Source: Saprospiraceae bacterium
GTDB lineage: Bacteria > Bacteroidota > Bacteroidia > Chitinophagales > Saprospiraceae
Direction of reading: 5' to 3'
DNA: 64,000 bases
NCBI GenBank assembly: GCA_016716335.1
Contig: JADJWN010000012.1
Location: 79,006-143,005 of the forward strand
The position numbers and the translations under genes are program-made. Positions within the stretch are counted from its first letter, which is position 1, and each line of letters begins with the position of its first letter. The notes under the pieces are model-generated. The model made no database searches and was not told the DNA's origin. It worked only from the letters and a program-made list of their open reading frames with translations. Shown here one piece after another: positions 1-8,371 of this stretch.

Positions 1-1481
1 TGAGCATCCCTCACAAATATGAGCTCTCTGTCTTTTTGAAAATTATGAGCGCCACTAAAAAAATGATTAAATTTATCTGAACTGAATTTGTAAATCGAAT
101 ATTCCATTTGCCAGTTTTGTTCGGAATGTAATGTATAACTGACTTCTGTTGGATTTACTTTAAACCAATAACCTACACTTTTATCCGGATCTTCATAATT
201 TGTTTTTAAATTATACAAAATTGGTAAATTATAATTCCGGTTACAAACAAAATCCCCTGCCGTTTGATAATTTAACAGATTCCTCACATCTGTTGTATCA
301 CATTTAATGCCAACACTTAATTTATTATATCCGGAGTAATCTGATACTTTTATGTAGTAAACTTTACCCTTTTCTGACTGAATACTTTCCGTGTATTTAA
401 TATTCAAATGTTTGTTATCAGATTTTAGCAATTGGCTTTCAAAACAATTTCCATCCAATAGTTCTGATTCATAAATGTAGTATTGGACTTGTGACGGAAA
501 TATCGTACTGAACTCTATGTTTATAAGCCCTTCGATTCCTTCAAATTTATACCAATAACCATGACTTGTACTGTTAGAAATATCATTCAAATATAAATAT
601 GGGTTGTCCTGATTGGGTATTAATTTTTTTTCGCCACATTGAATTTTTTCAGCATAGCCACAACTCTGGTTAAGGCTTGGTGGTTTACAAGCTATTGATA
701 TATCATAAAAAAGGCTTAAGTCTACTGGCCTCAATCCAATAATGTAAGAAATCCCCGGTGAAGTTGTGTATTCTTGTCCATGATAGATGGAGCCTTCACC
801 TACACATTCAAGGTTTTCACAATTGCCTTTAAAGATTTGTGCCCTGAGCTGGTAATTTAAGAATGGATCATTACTAACATTGAATTTTATGTTTTCTCCG
901 GTACCAATCAACTTTACCCATATTAATGGCTCATCTGCTTCTCTACAACCTGTTTTTTTGCCATTTATCAAAGCTCTTCCATCAAACTTCAATGAATTTC
1001 CGCAATGTAATAAAAAAGCGTTTTCACAACTCTGATAGGGAATCAGATCTGTTCCTATCAAACTTATTTTAAAAGGTAGCTTTTCAAAATCTGTGCTAGA
1101 TTTGTTTACAAACAAAAAGTATTCTTTTCCAAATTCCAGATTGAACAAATCATTTTGCTTTCCAATACAGATGAGCTGGTCACAGCTACCTTTGTATAAT
1201 TCTACTTCTAATTTATTGGAGAAGTTTTCATGTTGTATTTTCAGAATTTCTTTTCCGGCAATAAATTTATACCACAATCCCTGTCTATATGTACTGTTAC
1301 ATTGTGAATAATTAAAAGGATGTGCTTTCAAAGTATCTTTTATTATTGCCGAAGATGATACAGCTAAAGCTTTGGAGCATATTTCGTGAAAAAAAGGCTG
1401 CCCGAAAGTAATATTCTGAGCTATTACTATCCAAAGAATAAGTAATCCAATTCGAAAATTTTTTATTGTATTAAATTTCAT
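1..1481 (-). CDS. Secreted repeat protein, C-terminus beyond window
   Basis: An uninterrupted minus-strand frame runs from the ATG at 1481 off the left edge (493 codons visible). The N-terminus is a signal peptide: Lys/Arg-containing start, a hydrophobic stretch (IGLLILWIVIAQN) and a cleavage-like FGQP. The mature part shows about four repeats of 110-120 residues. Each opens with a Cys-containing segment, has a WYKF/WVKL/WFKV-type aromatic strand and ends in an IxxxC-like strand. This resembles the beta-sandwich (pre-peptidase C-terminal-like) domains common in Bacteroidota surface proteins; that resemblance is inference. A T9SS sorting domain would be expected beyond the edge but cannot be seen. 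The gene is more AT-rich than the genes after it. Function unknown. Confidence 0.75.
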   Translation of the reverse strand, partial: MKFNTIKNFRIGLLILWIVIAQNITFGQPFFHEICSKALAVSSSAIIKDTLKAHPFNYSQCNSTYRQGLWYKFIAGKEILKIQHENFSNKLEVELYKGSCDQLICIGKQNDLFNLEFGKEYFLFVNKSSTDFEKLPFKISLIGTDLIPYQSCENAFLLHCGNSLKFDGRALINGKKTGCREADEPLIWVKLIGTGENIKFNVSNDPFLNYQLRAQIFKGNCENLECVGEGSIYHGQEYTTSPGISYIIGLRPVDLSLFYDISIACKPPSLNQSCGYAEKIQCGEKKLIPNQDNPYLYLNDISNSTSHGYWYKFEGIEGLINIEFSTIFPSQVQYYIYESELLDGNCFESQLLKSDNKHLNIKYTESIQSEKGKVYYIKVSDYSGYNKLSVGIKCDTTDVRNLLNYQTAGDFVCNRNYNLPILYNLKTNYEDPDKSVGYWFKVNPTEVSYTLHSEQNWQMEYSIYKFSSDKFNHFFSGAHNFQKDRELIFVRDA

Positions 1482-1723
1482 TTAAACCTACTTTTATCTA
1501 AAATTCAAATTTTATTTTGGTTATGAAAGGTAAGTATAATTTATAAAGGTGAATCCTTGATTTACGGGTAATAGCCAAAAATAATAAGTTTTCCGGAAAA
1601 TTGAAGAATGTCTGAAATTTATTTCAATGTTGCCGGCGATTAACGTCAGTTCAAGCACTGAAACCAAGACAAGTTAATTTATCAATAAATCTCCCCTTAA
1701 CTTCCATCCACCATGCCTTCTAT

Positions 1724-1954
1724 GTAACTATTCAGCTATAATATGACTATTATTGATTTTGTCCCACAACCCAATGCGTGGCAAGCTTTGCCATGGGCAG
1801 AGAAACACGATTTCGTGTTGGTGCTAGACAGGTTTGCATATTTTGGCAAACAGCGTGTCCCACCAAAATAAAAGTTGTCTTTTCATTTTATCCATGGATT
1901 ACCATCCGTGGTTACAAATATTATACCCCTCTGAGAATACAGCTGAATAGTTAC
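1724..1954. repeat. 231-bp element with 14-bp terminal inverted repeats (MITE-like)
   Basis: GTAACTATTCAGCT at 1724-1737 is matched exactly by its reverse complement AGCTGAATAGTTAC at 1941-1954. The interior holds further dyads, including AACACGA-TT-TCGTGTT near 1805-1820 and a GGCAAGCTTTGCC-like palindrome near 1780-1793. The only long open frame here (1778-2152) looks like chance: it runs out of the element and has no recognisable composition. A small non-autonomous element or the remnant of an insertion sequence fits best. The rest of the 1482-2234 gap shows nothing besides the terminator at 2155-2195. Confidence 0.5.
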
Positions 1955-2154
1955 CTTTACAGCGTGAAATGCAATAATCTGTGTAAATGCACTCTCCATT
2001 TTTTTTTCAATCTTTGTGCCTTGCTTATTCAGGTTGCTAATTGTTCAACAGTTTATTACTATGATAAAAGCTTTAGACCAGCTTCGATATGTTTCAAAGC
2101 TGATGTTTCTATAAAGTGCAGCGTTTTTAGCCACTATCAAAAATCCTCCTGATT

Positions 2155-2195
2155 CAAAAAAGCAAAAAGGGCCTTTGCTATCTGCAAAGACCCTT
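2155..2195 (-). terminator. Intrinsic terminator of the padR-pspC operon
   Basis: On the minus strand AAGGG-T-CTTTGC pairs with GCAAAG-G-CCCTT (one mismatch, 5-base loop). It is followed by TTTTTGCTTTTTT. It sits 40 bp past the stop of the pspC-like gene. Confidence 0.8.
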
Positions 2196-2234
2196 CAGAA
2201 CAAGTCATTTATAAAATTTCAACCCAAATGAAAT

Positions 2235-4377
2235 TTATCTGTTTATCGCAGGATTGCCGGTGAATACAAATTCCGGACGTACTCCATCCACCATATTGAC
2301 ATTATCGGTGACCCATAATTCTGATCTGCCATAATCCGAGCCGTGAATCACCGCATTTTTTACCTTGTAGGCTTTACCACTGATACTGGCACCTCCGGCC
2401 AGGTGCAGCTCCGCCAGATTGCCTTCGCCTTTGAGTTGTACGGTCTGTGGACCATCCACATTGAGATCCAGCGATTTTATCCTGGAGTCAATATTTATTT
2501 TTGTCCGGGTCGATGCACTGTGACTGATGAGTTTCAGTTTCTCCGACTGAAATCCCCGGATATCTATAGAATTCAGATCATATAGAGACAACATCCTGAT
2601 ATCAGGTGTAACGATAACCAAGGTTACTTCTTCACATCCGTCATCTTCTCTGCAGGTCAGATTGATGCTCTGGCTGTCCTGTCTGATTTTTAATCTGCTT
2701 CTTACGGACTCGGGAGCATTAACCGTATAGCCTGGCTTATCTCCCTGTTTTACAATAAGGCTTACCGGACCGGCTATGGTAATGTTACTAATGGAGCCTT
2801 CCGCCACAAAATGGGAAGTTTGAGTGTCATCTTCATTTGCAGACAAATCTTCTGTATCTGTTTCGTCAAGACCTTCTTCTGAATTTTCATGATCCTTATG
2901 ACTGAATATTTGTCTGTCGTCTATGACTTTTTTACCCTTGGGCACATATATGATGTAGCTTATCTGCTGTCCTCTGTATTTTTTGCCCGCTTCGATATCG
3001 AGCAGACGTGATAAGCGGATTTCGTTGCCTGAGACCTCAAAATTGTCTTTTACCGATTCCATATTGCGGATGGCATCCTGTTCGTTTTTACCCATCGCCA
3101 CCACCTTCCGTTCTACATGCAGCAGATGATCATCAGATTCTTTCACACTGTAGCTCACCCCACCGATTTTCAGAGCTTCGGGAGATAGCCGAAGATTAGA
3201 CGTCATAATGCCAAAGAACTGTTTGGGTGACAGGTCGTCTGAAGTTTTAATATGCACCTCATCTTCCGGAACCACATAATCAAACATGGTCACCGTTTCC
3301 TTTCGGTGTTTATAGGATTCTGCGGTTTTGGCCACAATGGTGGCTGAAGTAAATAGCGATACAAACCAGGTTGTCAGCAGTGTCGTTTTAATGGCTGAGT
3401 GCGTACGGTATCTGAATGTCCATCCCGATAATCCCAGAATGATGGCCAATACCGGAATAGTAAGCGTCAATACTATTGCAATCCATCCGAGATATCCGAG
3501 TATATTGGATTCAGGTCCGAATCTCACCATCATAGGTGATACCACACTCATAGCCAGAAAAGCAACCACCCACACAAATCCCAACACCACTACCAGAAAC
3601 ATTCCGGCGCCTCTGAACAACGGGCTGATTACTCCATTGAATATCGCCGCTACCATCAGGAAGGCTTTTCCTACCAGATTGAAGAGCAGTCCCAGGATTT
3701 TTTTGGGAATGAAGAGAATGTCAGACGCACTCAGGCTTTTTTTTTACCATTCAGGTCATTGCCCCACTCATTGATCTTATGGCCAAATTCAGTGAGTTCT
3801 TTTTCCACCATTTTGGCAATATTTTCAATGGTCGCAGGTTCTCCTCTCATCGAAAGCTTGTCCGCAGAGGTCACAGCCTCAGGCACCAATGCCCAAAGTA
3901 TGACATAAGCGATGAGGCCAAATCCTCCCATAAACAGGGAAGCTGCAAATATCAGTCTGATCCATATTGGGTCTTCTACTCCGAAATATGCCGCAATGCC
4001 CGAGCAAACGCCACCAACTTTTTGTCGTCCGGATTTCTGAAAAGCCTTTTTCCGGTATTTATCCTGCTGTGCTCGTGACTCTTTCTGCTGCTTGTGAAGC
4101 CGGGTTCTTCCATCGGCTCTGCCCCGAAATCTTCAGGTTTGCCCATGATGCGGATGACTTCATCCACTTCTTTCATGGATACGATGGCTCTGCCCCTCAG
4201 GTGCTCCTGAAACAATTCTGCCATACGTACTTCAATGTCATACAGGATATCGTCACATCCTTCAGAAGCCGAAAAATGCCTTTCAATGGTCTTGAGATAA
4301 TTTTGTATATAGTTGAATGCATCTTCATCGATGCTGAATGGGTATCCGCCCAGATTGATATTAAATGTCTTGTTCAT
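2235..4377 (-). pseudogene. pspC: PspC-domain / GIN (DUF2807) membrane protein, two frameshifts
   Basis: Three frames together make one PspC-family protein of about 714 residues. The first (4377-3976) opens with MNKTFNINLGGYPF and contains the conserved FRNPDDKK motif. There it slips: one extra G near 4014 restores GGVCSGIAAYFG, the start of the PspC helix region (second frame, to 3731). At a run of nine A (minus strand, about 3738-3746) it slips again: one more A leads into the third frame, with hydrophobic helices and, C-terminally, a beta-helical GIN/DUF2807 domain (about residues 280-470 of that frame). PspC proteins of this type are envelope-stress membrane proteins, usually paired with a PadR regulator as here. 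Both lesions are single bases in runs, so sequencing error is as likely as decay; slippage at the A9 run is a third option. Confidence 0.75.
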
Positions 4378-4747
4378 TTGTCATTGGATTTTGTTGTGAT
4401 AAATTAACTGCATAGTTCAGTTCATGCCATGTTTCTTTGAGCCCGGCCAGAAATTCATATCCCTGTTCGGTCAGCTGATAATACTTCCGTGGAGGTCCTG
4501 ACCTGGATTCTCTCCATGTGTACTGAAGCAGATCTGCATCTTTCAGCCTGTTGAGCAGGGGATACAGGGTGCCCTCCACCACCAGCAGATTGGCTTCCTT
4601 CAGTTTGTTGATGATGTCTGTAGGATAAGCTTCTTCATGTGCGATGATGGACATTACACAGAGTTCCAGTACTCCCTTACGCATCTGTGCTCTTGTATTT
4701 TCCAGTCTGACTTCCATAGTGTCTATTTTATCTTTATTATAAATCAT
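4361..4747 (-). CDS. PadR-family transcriptional regulator
   Basis: The protein has the PadR winged-helix pattern: RAQMRKGVLELCVMSIIAHE, then YPTDIINKLKEANLLVVEGTLYPLLNRLKDADLL, then WRESRSGPPRKYYQLTEQG. I placed the start at ATG 4747, which lies just downstream of a good promoter. ATG 4717 (MEVRLENTRAQ) is the alternative; the upstream ATG at 4816 lies upstream of the promoter and inside the operator. The 3' end overlaps the first codons of the pspC-like gene by 17 bases, so the two are probably translationally coupled. PadR proteins generally repress their own operon; the palindromes at 4800-4841 are the obvious binding sites. Confidence 0.88.
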   Translation of the reverse strand: MIYNKDKIDTMEVRLENTRAQMRKGVLELCVMSIIAHEEAYPTDIINKLKEANLLVVEGTLYPLLNRLKDADLLQYTWRESRSGPPRKYYQLTEQGYEFLAGLKETWHELNYAVNLSQQNPMTNEQDI

Positions 4748-4780
4748 GTTAATCAATTTTTCTTTTGATGAATTACGACA

Positions 4781-4841
4781 CAAAGATAAGGGGCATTTTG
4801 GTACTGTGCAATACATAGTACCTGCTTAAGACAGGTACTAT
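4781..4841 (-). promoter_or_regulatory. padR promoter with palindromic operator
   Basis: Reading the minus strand, TTG (4811-4809), a 20-base spacer and TATCTTTG (4788-4781) match the Bacteroidota -33/-7 promoter. Just upstream is a perfect 10-bp dyad, ATAGTACCTG (4815-4824) and CAGGTACTAT (4832-4841). A third copy of the half-site, GGTACTGTG at 4800-4808, faces CATAGTACC (4814-4822), so two overlapping dyads cover the -33 region. Autoregulation by PadR is inferred. Confidence 0.7.
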
Positions 4842-5044
4842 ATACAAATGCAAGGTTTTTATCGATGAAAGTGCGCTTTTTTTTGGCAAAGCTGAACTTA
4901 AAGTATCTGTAATTCAGCTGTTCTTAAAAAAATGAAATCAAAGAACGAATGGATTAAACCTGTCAGTCTGTCTCAATATGAAAGTGGATGCTTCTTGACA
5001 AGTTGTCTGATTATTTATATTTTTGTAATTATAAAAAAAACAGG

Positions 5045-5293
5045 ATGACGAAAACCATGCATATCGGCGAGTTTAAAGCTAAATTTTCAGAAGTAGCAGA
5101 ACTCCTGAAAAAAGGCTTTACCATAAAAGTGATTAAGGGAAAATCGGGTGAACTTGTTGGATATTTTGGAAAAGAATTTCCCAATGAACAACCAGAAGAA
5201 AGAAAATTAGGGTTTTTCAAAGACCTGGGAATCGAAGTCAATAAAAATGACCTGGAGTGGTCAGAATCAGAACTTGAAGAAATGGGCTTATGA
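5045..5293 (+). CDS. Phd/YefM-like antitoxin
   Basis: A protein of 82 residues. Its N-terminus (MTKTMHIGEFKAKFSEVAELLKKG) has the prevent-host-death pattern: a short strand, then a helix predicted to bind DNA as a dimer. The acidic C-terminus (WSESELEEMGL) would bind the toxin. The frame is open from 4988, but ATG 5045 gives the conserved N-terminus. The stop overlaps the start of the PIN toxin (ATGA, 5290-5293), the usual layout of these pairs. Because the toxin is broken, this antitoxin may be an orphan. Confidence 0.72.
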   Translation: MTKTMHIGEFKAKFSEVAELLKKGFTIKVIKGKSGELVGYFGKEFPNEQPEERKLGFFKDLGIEVNKNDLEWSESELEEMGL

Positions 5294-5691
5294 AATATTT
5301 ACTGGATACCCATGTTATTTTATGGGTAGCTTATAATGATCAAAAAATCAGTAGAAAAGTAGCTGATATTCTTCTCTCCAGGAAAAATAACATCTTTATA
5401 AGTGCGGTAAGCTTTTGGGAAATTTCTATTAAATTCTCTTCCGGCAAACTTAATCTCAATCACCATACACCTCTTTTCCTATATGAAGGATATTAACGTT
5501 ACTTTAGTCATCAATTATTAGATTTAAAAATGTCAGATGCCGTTACGTACTATAATCTGACCCCGACATTTCATAAAGATCCCTTCGACAAAATGCTGAT
5601 ATGGCAAGCACTTCAAAATGACCTGATTCTTATAACTGACGATTTAAATATAGGGAAATACGCTTCAGAAGGTCTTCAGGTATTGTGGTGA
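5290..5691 (+). pseudogene. PIN-domain toxin (VapC-like) with in-frame stop
   Basis: The frame encodes 68 residues (MKYLLDTHVILW ... FLYEGY), meets TAA at 5494-5496, then continues in the same frame for 64 residues to TGA at 5689. Together they make a normal-length PIN protein of about 133 residues. The acidic active-site positions are split by the stop: D in LLDTHV and E in WEIS before it, D in HKDPFDKML and ITDD after it. PIN toxins are metal-dependent RNases; the shortened product would lack half of the active site. This is a substitution-type nonsense lesion, not a frameshift. Read-through or a sequencing error cannot be excluded. Confidence 0.75.
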
Positions 5692-5741
5692 ACTTTAAAT
5701 CCTTGATTTATCCACATACAAATTCACTTGTCGGACCTGAT

Positions 5742-7269
5742 TTACAAATCAAACTTTATACCCTGTGCCAAGGGAAGTGCCGTACTGTAATTGATGGTAT
5801 TGGTCTGTCTGCGCATATACGCCTTCCAGCTGTCAGAGCCGGACTCCCGGCCACCGCCTGTTTCCTTTTCACCACCGAATGCCTCCGATTTCAGCGCCAC
5901 TGGTACCGATATTCACATTGGCAATACCGCAATCGGAGCCGGCACAGGAAAGGAATTTTTCGGCTTCCCGCAGATTGGTGGTCATGATGGCCGAAGACAA
6001 TCCCTGCGGCACATCATTCTGTATGGCTATGGCATTTTCGACACCACCGCTGTATTTAAGCAGATAGAGGATCGGGGCAAAGGTCTCGTGCTGCACAATC
6101 GGCATACTGTTTTCTGCTTCCACGATACAGGGTTTGACATAACAACCACTCGCATATTCCTTACCTTTCAGCACACCACCCGGCACTAATATTCTGGCAC
6201 CCTGCTCTTCGGCTGCTTTGAGTGCATTGAGGTAGTTTTGTACTGCTGCTTTATCAATAAGCGGACCTACGTGATTTTTGCTGTCTAATGGATTGCCGAT
6301 TTTCAGCTGTCCGTATGCTTTGGTGAGTTTGGCTTTTACTTCTTCATAAATGTCTTCATGCACTATCAGTCTGCGGGTAGTGGTACAGCGCTGCCCGCAG
6401 GTACCCACGGCACCAAACAGTGCACCGGTCAGTACCAGATTCAGGTCCGCGGATGGAGTGACAATGATAGCATTGTTGCCACCCAGTTCCAGCAGGCTTC
6501 GGCCCAGACGTTCTGCCACTTTGGTGCCGACGATTTTGCCCATGCGGGTACTTCCCGTAGCAGATATCAAGGGGATTCTCTTGTCGGTGGTCATCCATTC
6601 TCCTACCGTATAGTCACCGGTGATGATACAGCTTACGCCTTCAGGCACTTTGTTGGCTTTGAGCACCTTCTGCAGTATATTCTGACAGGCTATGGCACAC
6701 AGCGGGACTTTTTCGCTGGCTTTCCATACACATACATCCCCGCATACCATGGCGATCATGGCATTCCAGGACCATACAGCCACCGGAAAATTGAATGCCG
6801 AAATAATCCCGACTATACCCAGTGGATGCCACTGCTCATACATGCGGTGATATGGACGTTCGGAATGCATACTAAGTCCATACAACTGTCTGGAAAGTCC
6901 TACTGCAAAATCGCAGATGTCTATCATTTCCTGTACTTCTCCGTATCCTTCCTGAAGGGATTTGCCCATTTCGTAGGATACCAATTTGCCCAGGTCTTCT
7001 TTGTGTTTTCTGAGAGCCTCACCATATTGTCTGACGATTTCTCCTCTCTTTGGAGCCGGTATCTCCCGCCATACTTCAAAAGCTTTGGAGGCAGTTTTGA
7101 TTACTTTTTCATAATCCTTTCTGGATGTTACACTTACGCTTCCAATAAACTCTCCATCCACCGGAGAATAAGAGTCTATGTAACTATCGGATTTCATGGA
7201 TTTTAAACCGGTCCAGGTACCGTCGTTCTTTTTGTGCAGGTCGAGTTTTTTCAGAAAAGAAGTATTCAT
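5742..7269 (-). pseudogene. ALDH7-type aldehyde dehydrogenase (aminoadipate semialdehyde), frameshifted
   Basis: From ATG 7269 the protein is a full NAD-dependent aldehyde dehydrogenase. It has SAFNFPVAVWSWN, the NAD-binding region with SATGSTRMG, the catalytic-base segment LLELGGNNA, the nucleophile segment GTCGQRCTTTRR and GTSGAEIGG. This is the family of alpha-aminoadipic semialdehyde dehydrogenase (ALDH7A1), used in lysine breakdown. After GAEIGG the frame ends early (TGA at 5871). Adding two bases (GC) near 5881 restores AFGGEKETGGGRESGSD and a normal C-terminus ending LAQGIKFDL at 5742, 509 residues in all. The lost part is in the oligomerisation region, so the protein as read is probably inactive. 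Contraction of a GCGC sequence would explain the lesion. Confidence 0.85.
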
Positions 7270-7354
7270 TTGGGTATGGGTTTAATTGGATCAATAATTT
7301 GCCTGATCAGAATATTCTCATGAATGACCATGCGAAGCTCTGATTTTCAGCGTG

Positions 7355-7362
7355 CAAAGATA
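7355..7362 (-). promoter_or_regulatory. Candidate -7 element of the ALDH gene
   Basis: TATCTTTG on the minus strand, about 85 bases ahead of the ALDH start. No clear -33 TTG is seen at the right distance. The rest of the 7363-7670 gap is AT-rich and shows no gene. Confidence 0.4.
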
Positions 7363-7670
7363 GGAGCTTCCCTAAATAAAAAAGCTTAAAAGTATGCTAA
7401 AGAGTTATTGACAGGTGAAAAACAGAAATGTGTGTTTGATTATATTTTATATGCCTGACCCGAAAGTATCAAAAATGCTAAAAGCAAATTGCTTATCTTT
7501 TATTGAATGTTTGTTGCTTAGACTGATTGAACATCTTCATATTAAAGAAAATATAATCAGATATCTGTGTTTTTAAAAAATATCTTGAGTATTTTCAAAA
7601 AAACATAAATTTTTTACATTTATTGTCGTTTTAAAATTGTCTTTACTCTGATGTCTGAAACACCTGTTTA

Positions 7671-8300
7671 ATGTTATATTTAAAGATTATAATCCAGATT
7701 CTTGCAGGCATAATGATCCTGATTTCTTTATCGTGCAAAACACATAAAACTGTTTCTGTCTCTGAAAAAATCATCAAGCAAGATAGTTTATCGATTAATC
7801 CCATAAAACAGGAAAGCAATTACACAGAGGCTCCCGGAATAGTGCCAGGCGATCATGAGCTTTTATTAAAATTTCATAATTCAACTAACCCGAGATGGAC
7901 AGACTTTTATGACTATTATAAAAACCATCTTGATAAAGAACGAGGTAAACACTATTTTGACAATCTTGAATGGATGAATATCAGTTTTATGGTTGAGTTC
8001 ACAGATTTTCAATCAGCTCCTTCACACATCAAGCAGGAAATATGGGACGGTATGTCAAGAAGAAAAGTAATCAATAATCCGGAAGTTGCGTACAAACTTA
8101 TTATGTATTTGCAGGTGGAAACACATGATGATAAGGCAACTGCAAAAAGGGCCTGCAGTGTTTGGCAAATTAATGAAAATCATTATAAAAATAATCCCGC
8201 ACTCTGGGCCGATCTACAAATAAAACATCACGATTCTTACCAAAAACTATATTATCTAACCTTAGACAGCTTTGGCAACAATTTATGTCTTGAGCCTTAA
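7671..8300 (+). CDS. Hypothetical lipoprotein
   Basis: A protein of 209 residues with a lipoprotein signal: a hydrophobic N-terminus ending in LISLSC, so Cys22 is the likely lipidated residue. The mature protein is helical, with charged and aromatic residues (WTDFYDYYKNHLDKERGKHYFDNLEWMN). No family was recognised. It is a single gene, convergent with ftcD and AT-rich compared with its neighbours. A hairpin over its stop codon could end transcription. Confidence 0.6.
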   Translation: MLYLKIIIQILAGIMILISLSCKTHKTVSVSEKIIKQDSLSINPIKQESNYTEAPGIVPGDHELLLKFHNSTNPRWTDFYDYYKNHLDKERGKHYFDNLEWMNISFMVEFTDFQSAPSHIKQEIWDGMSRRKVINNPEVAYKLIMYLQVETHDDKATAKRACSVWQINENHYKNNPALWADLQIKHHDSYQKLYYLTLDSFGNNLCLEP

Positions 8301-8317
8301 AAATGTTAGTTTTTAAG
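8296..8317. terminator. Hairpin between convergent genes
   Basis: CTTAAAAA (8296-8303) pairs exactly with TTTTTAAG (8310-8317) around a 6-base loop. It is A/T-rich and symmetrical, so it may serve both convergent genes. Confidence 0.45.
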
Positions 8318-8371
8318 AATATTTCTGTTGCCAAAAAAGTTGGGGAATAATTCCTTTTTGCAATATAATAT

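Noticed and set aside
1778..2152. Open frame of 124 codons
   Set aside because: It runs through an inverted-repeat element, has no recognisable composition and leaves the element at one side only.
4932..5045. Short frame before the antitoxin (MKSKNEWIKP...)
   Set aside because: About 37 codons with no recognisable feature; probably chance in an AT-rich gap.
7270..7670. Gene or RNA in the gap between ALDH and the lipoprotein
   Set aside because: Only a -7 element is visible; no open frame or stable fold was found.
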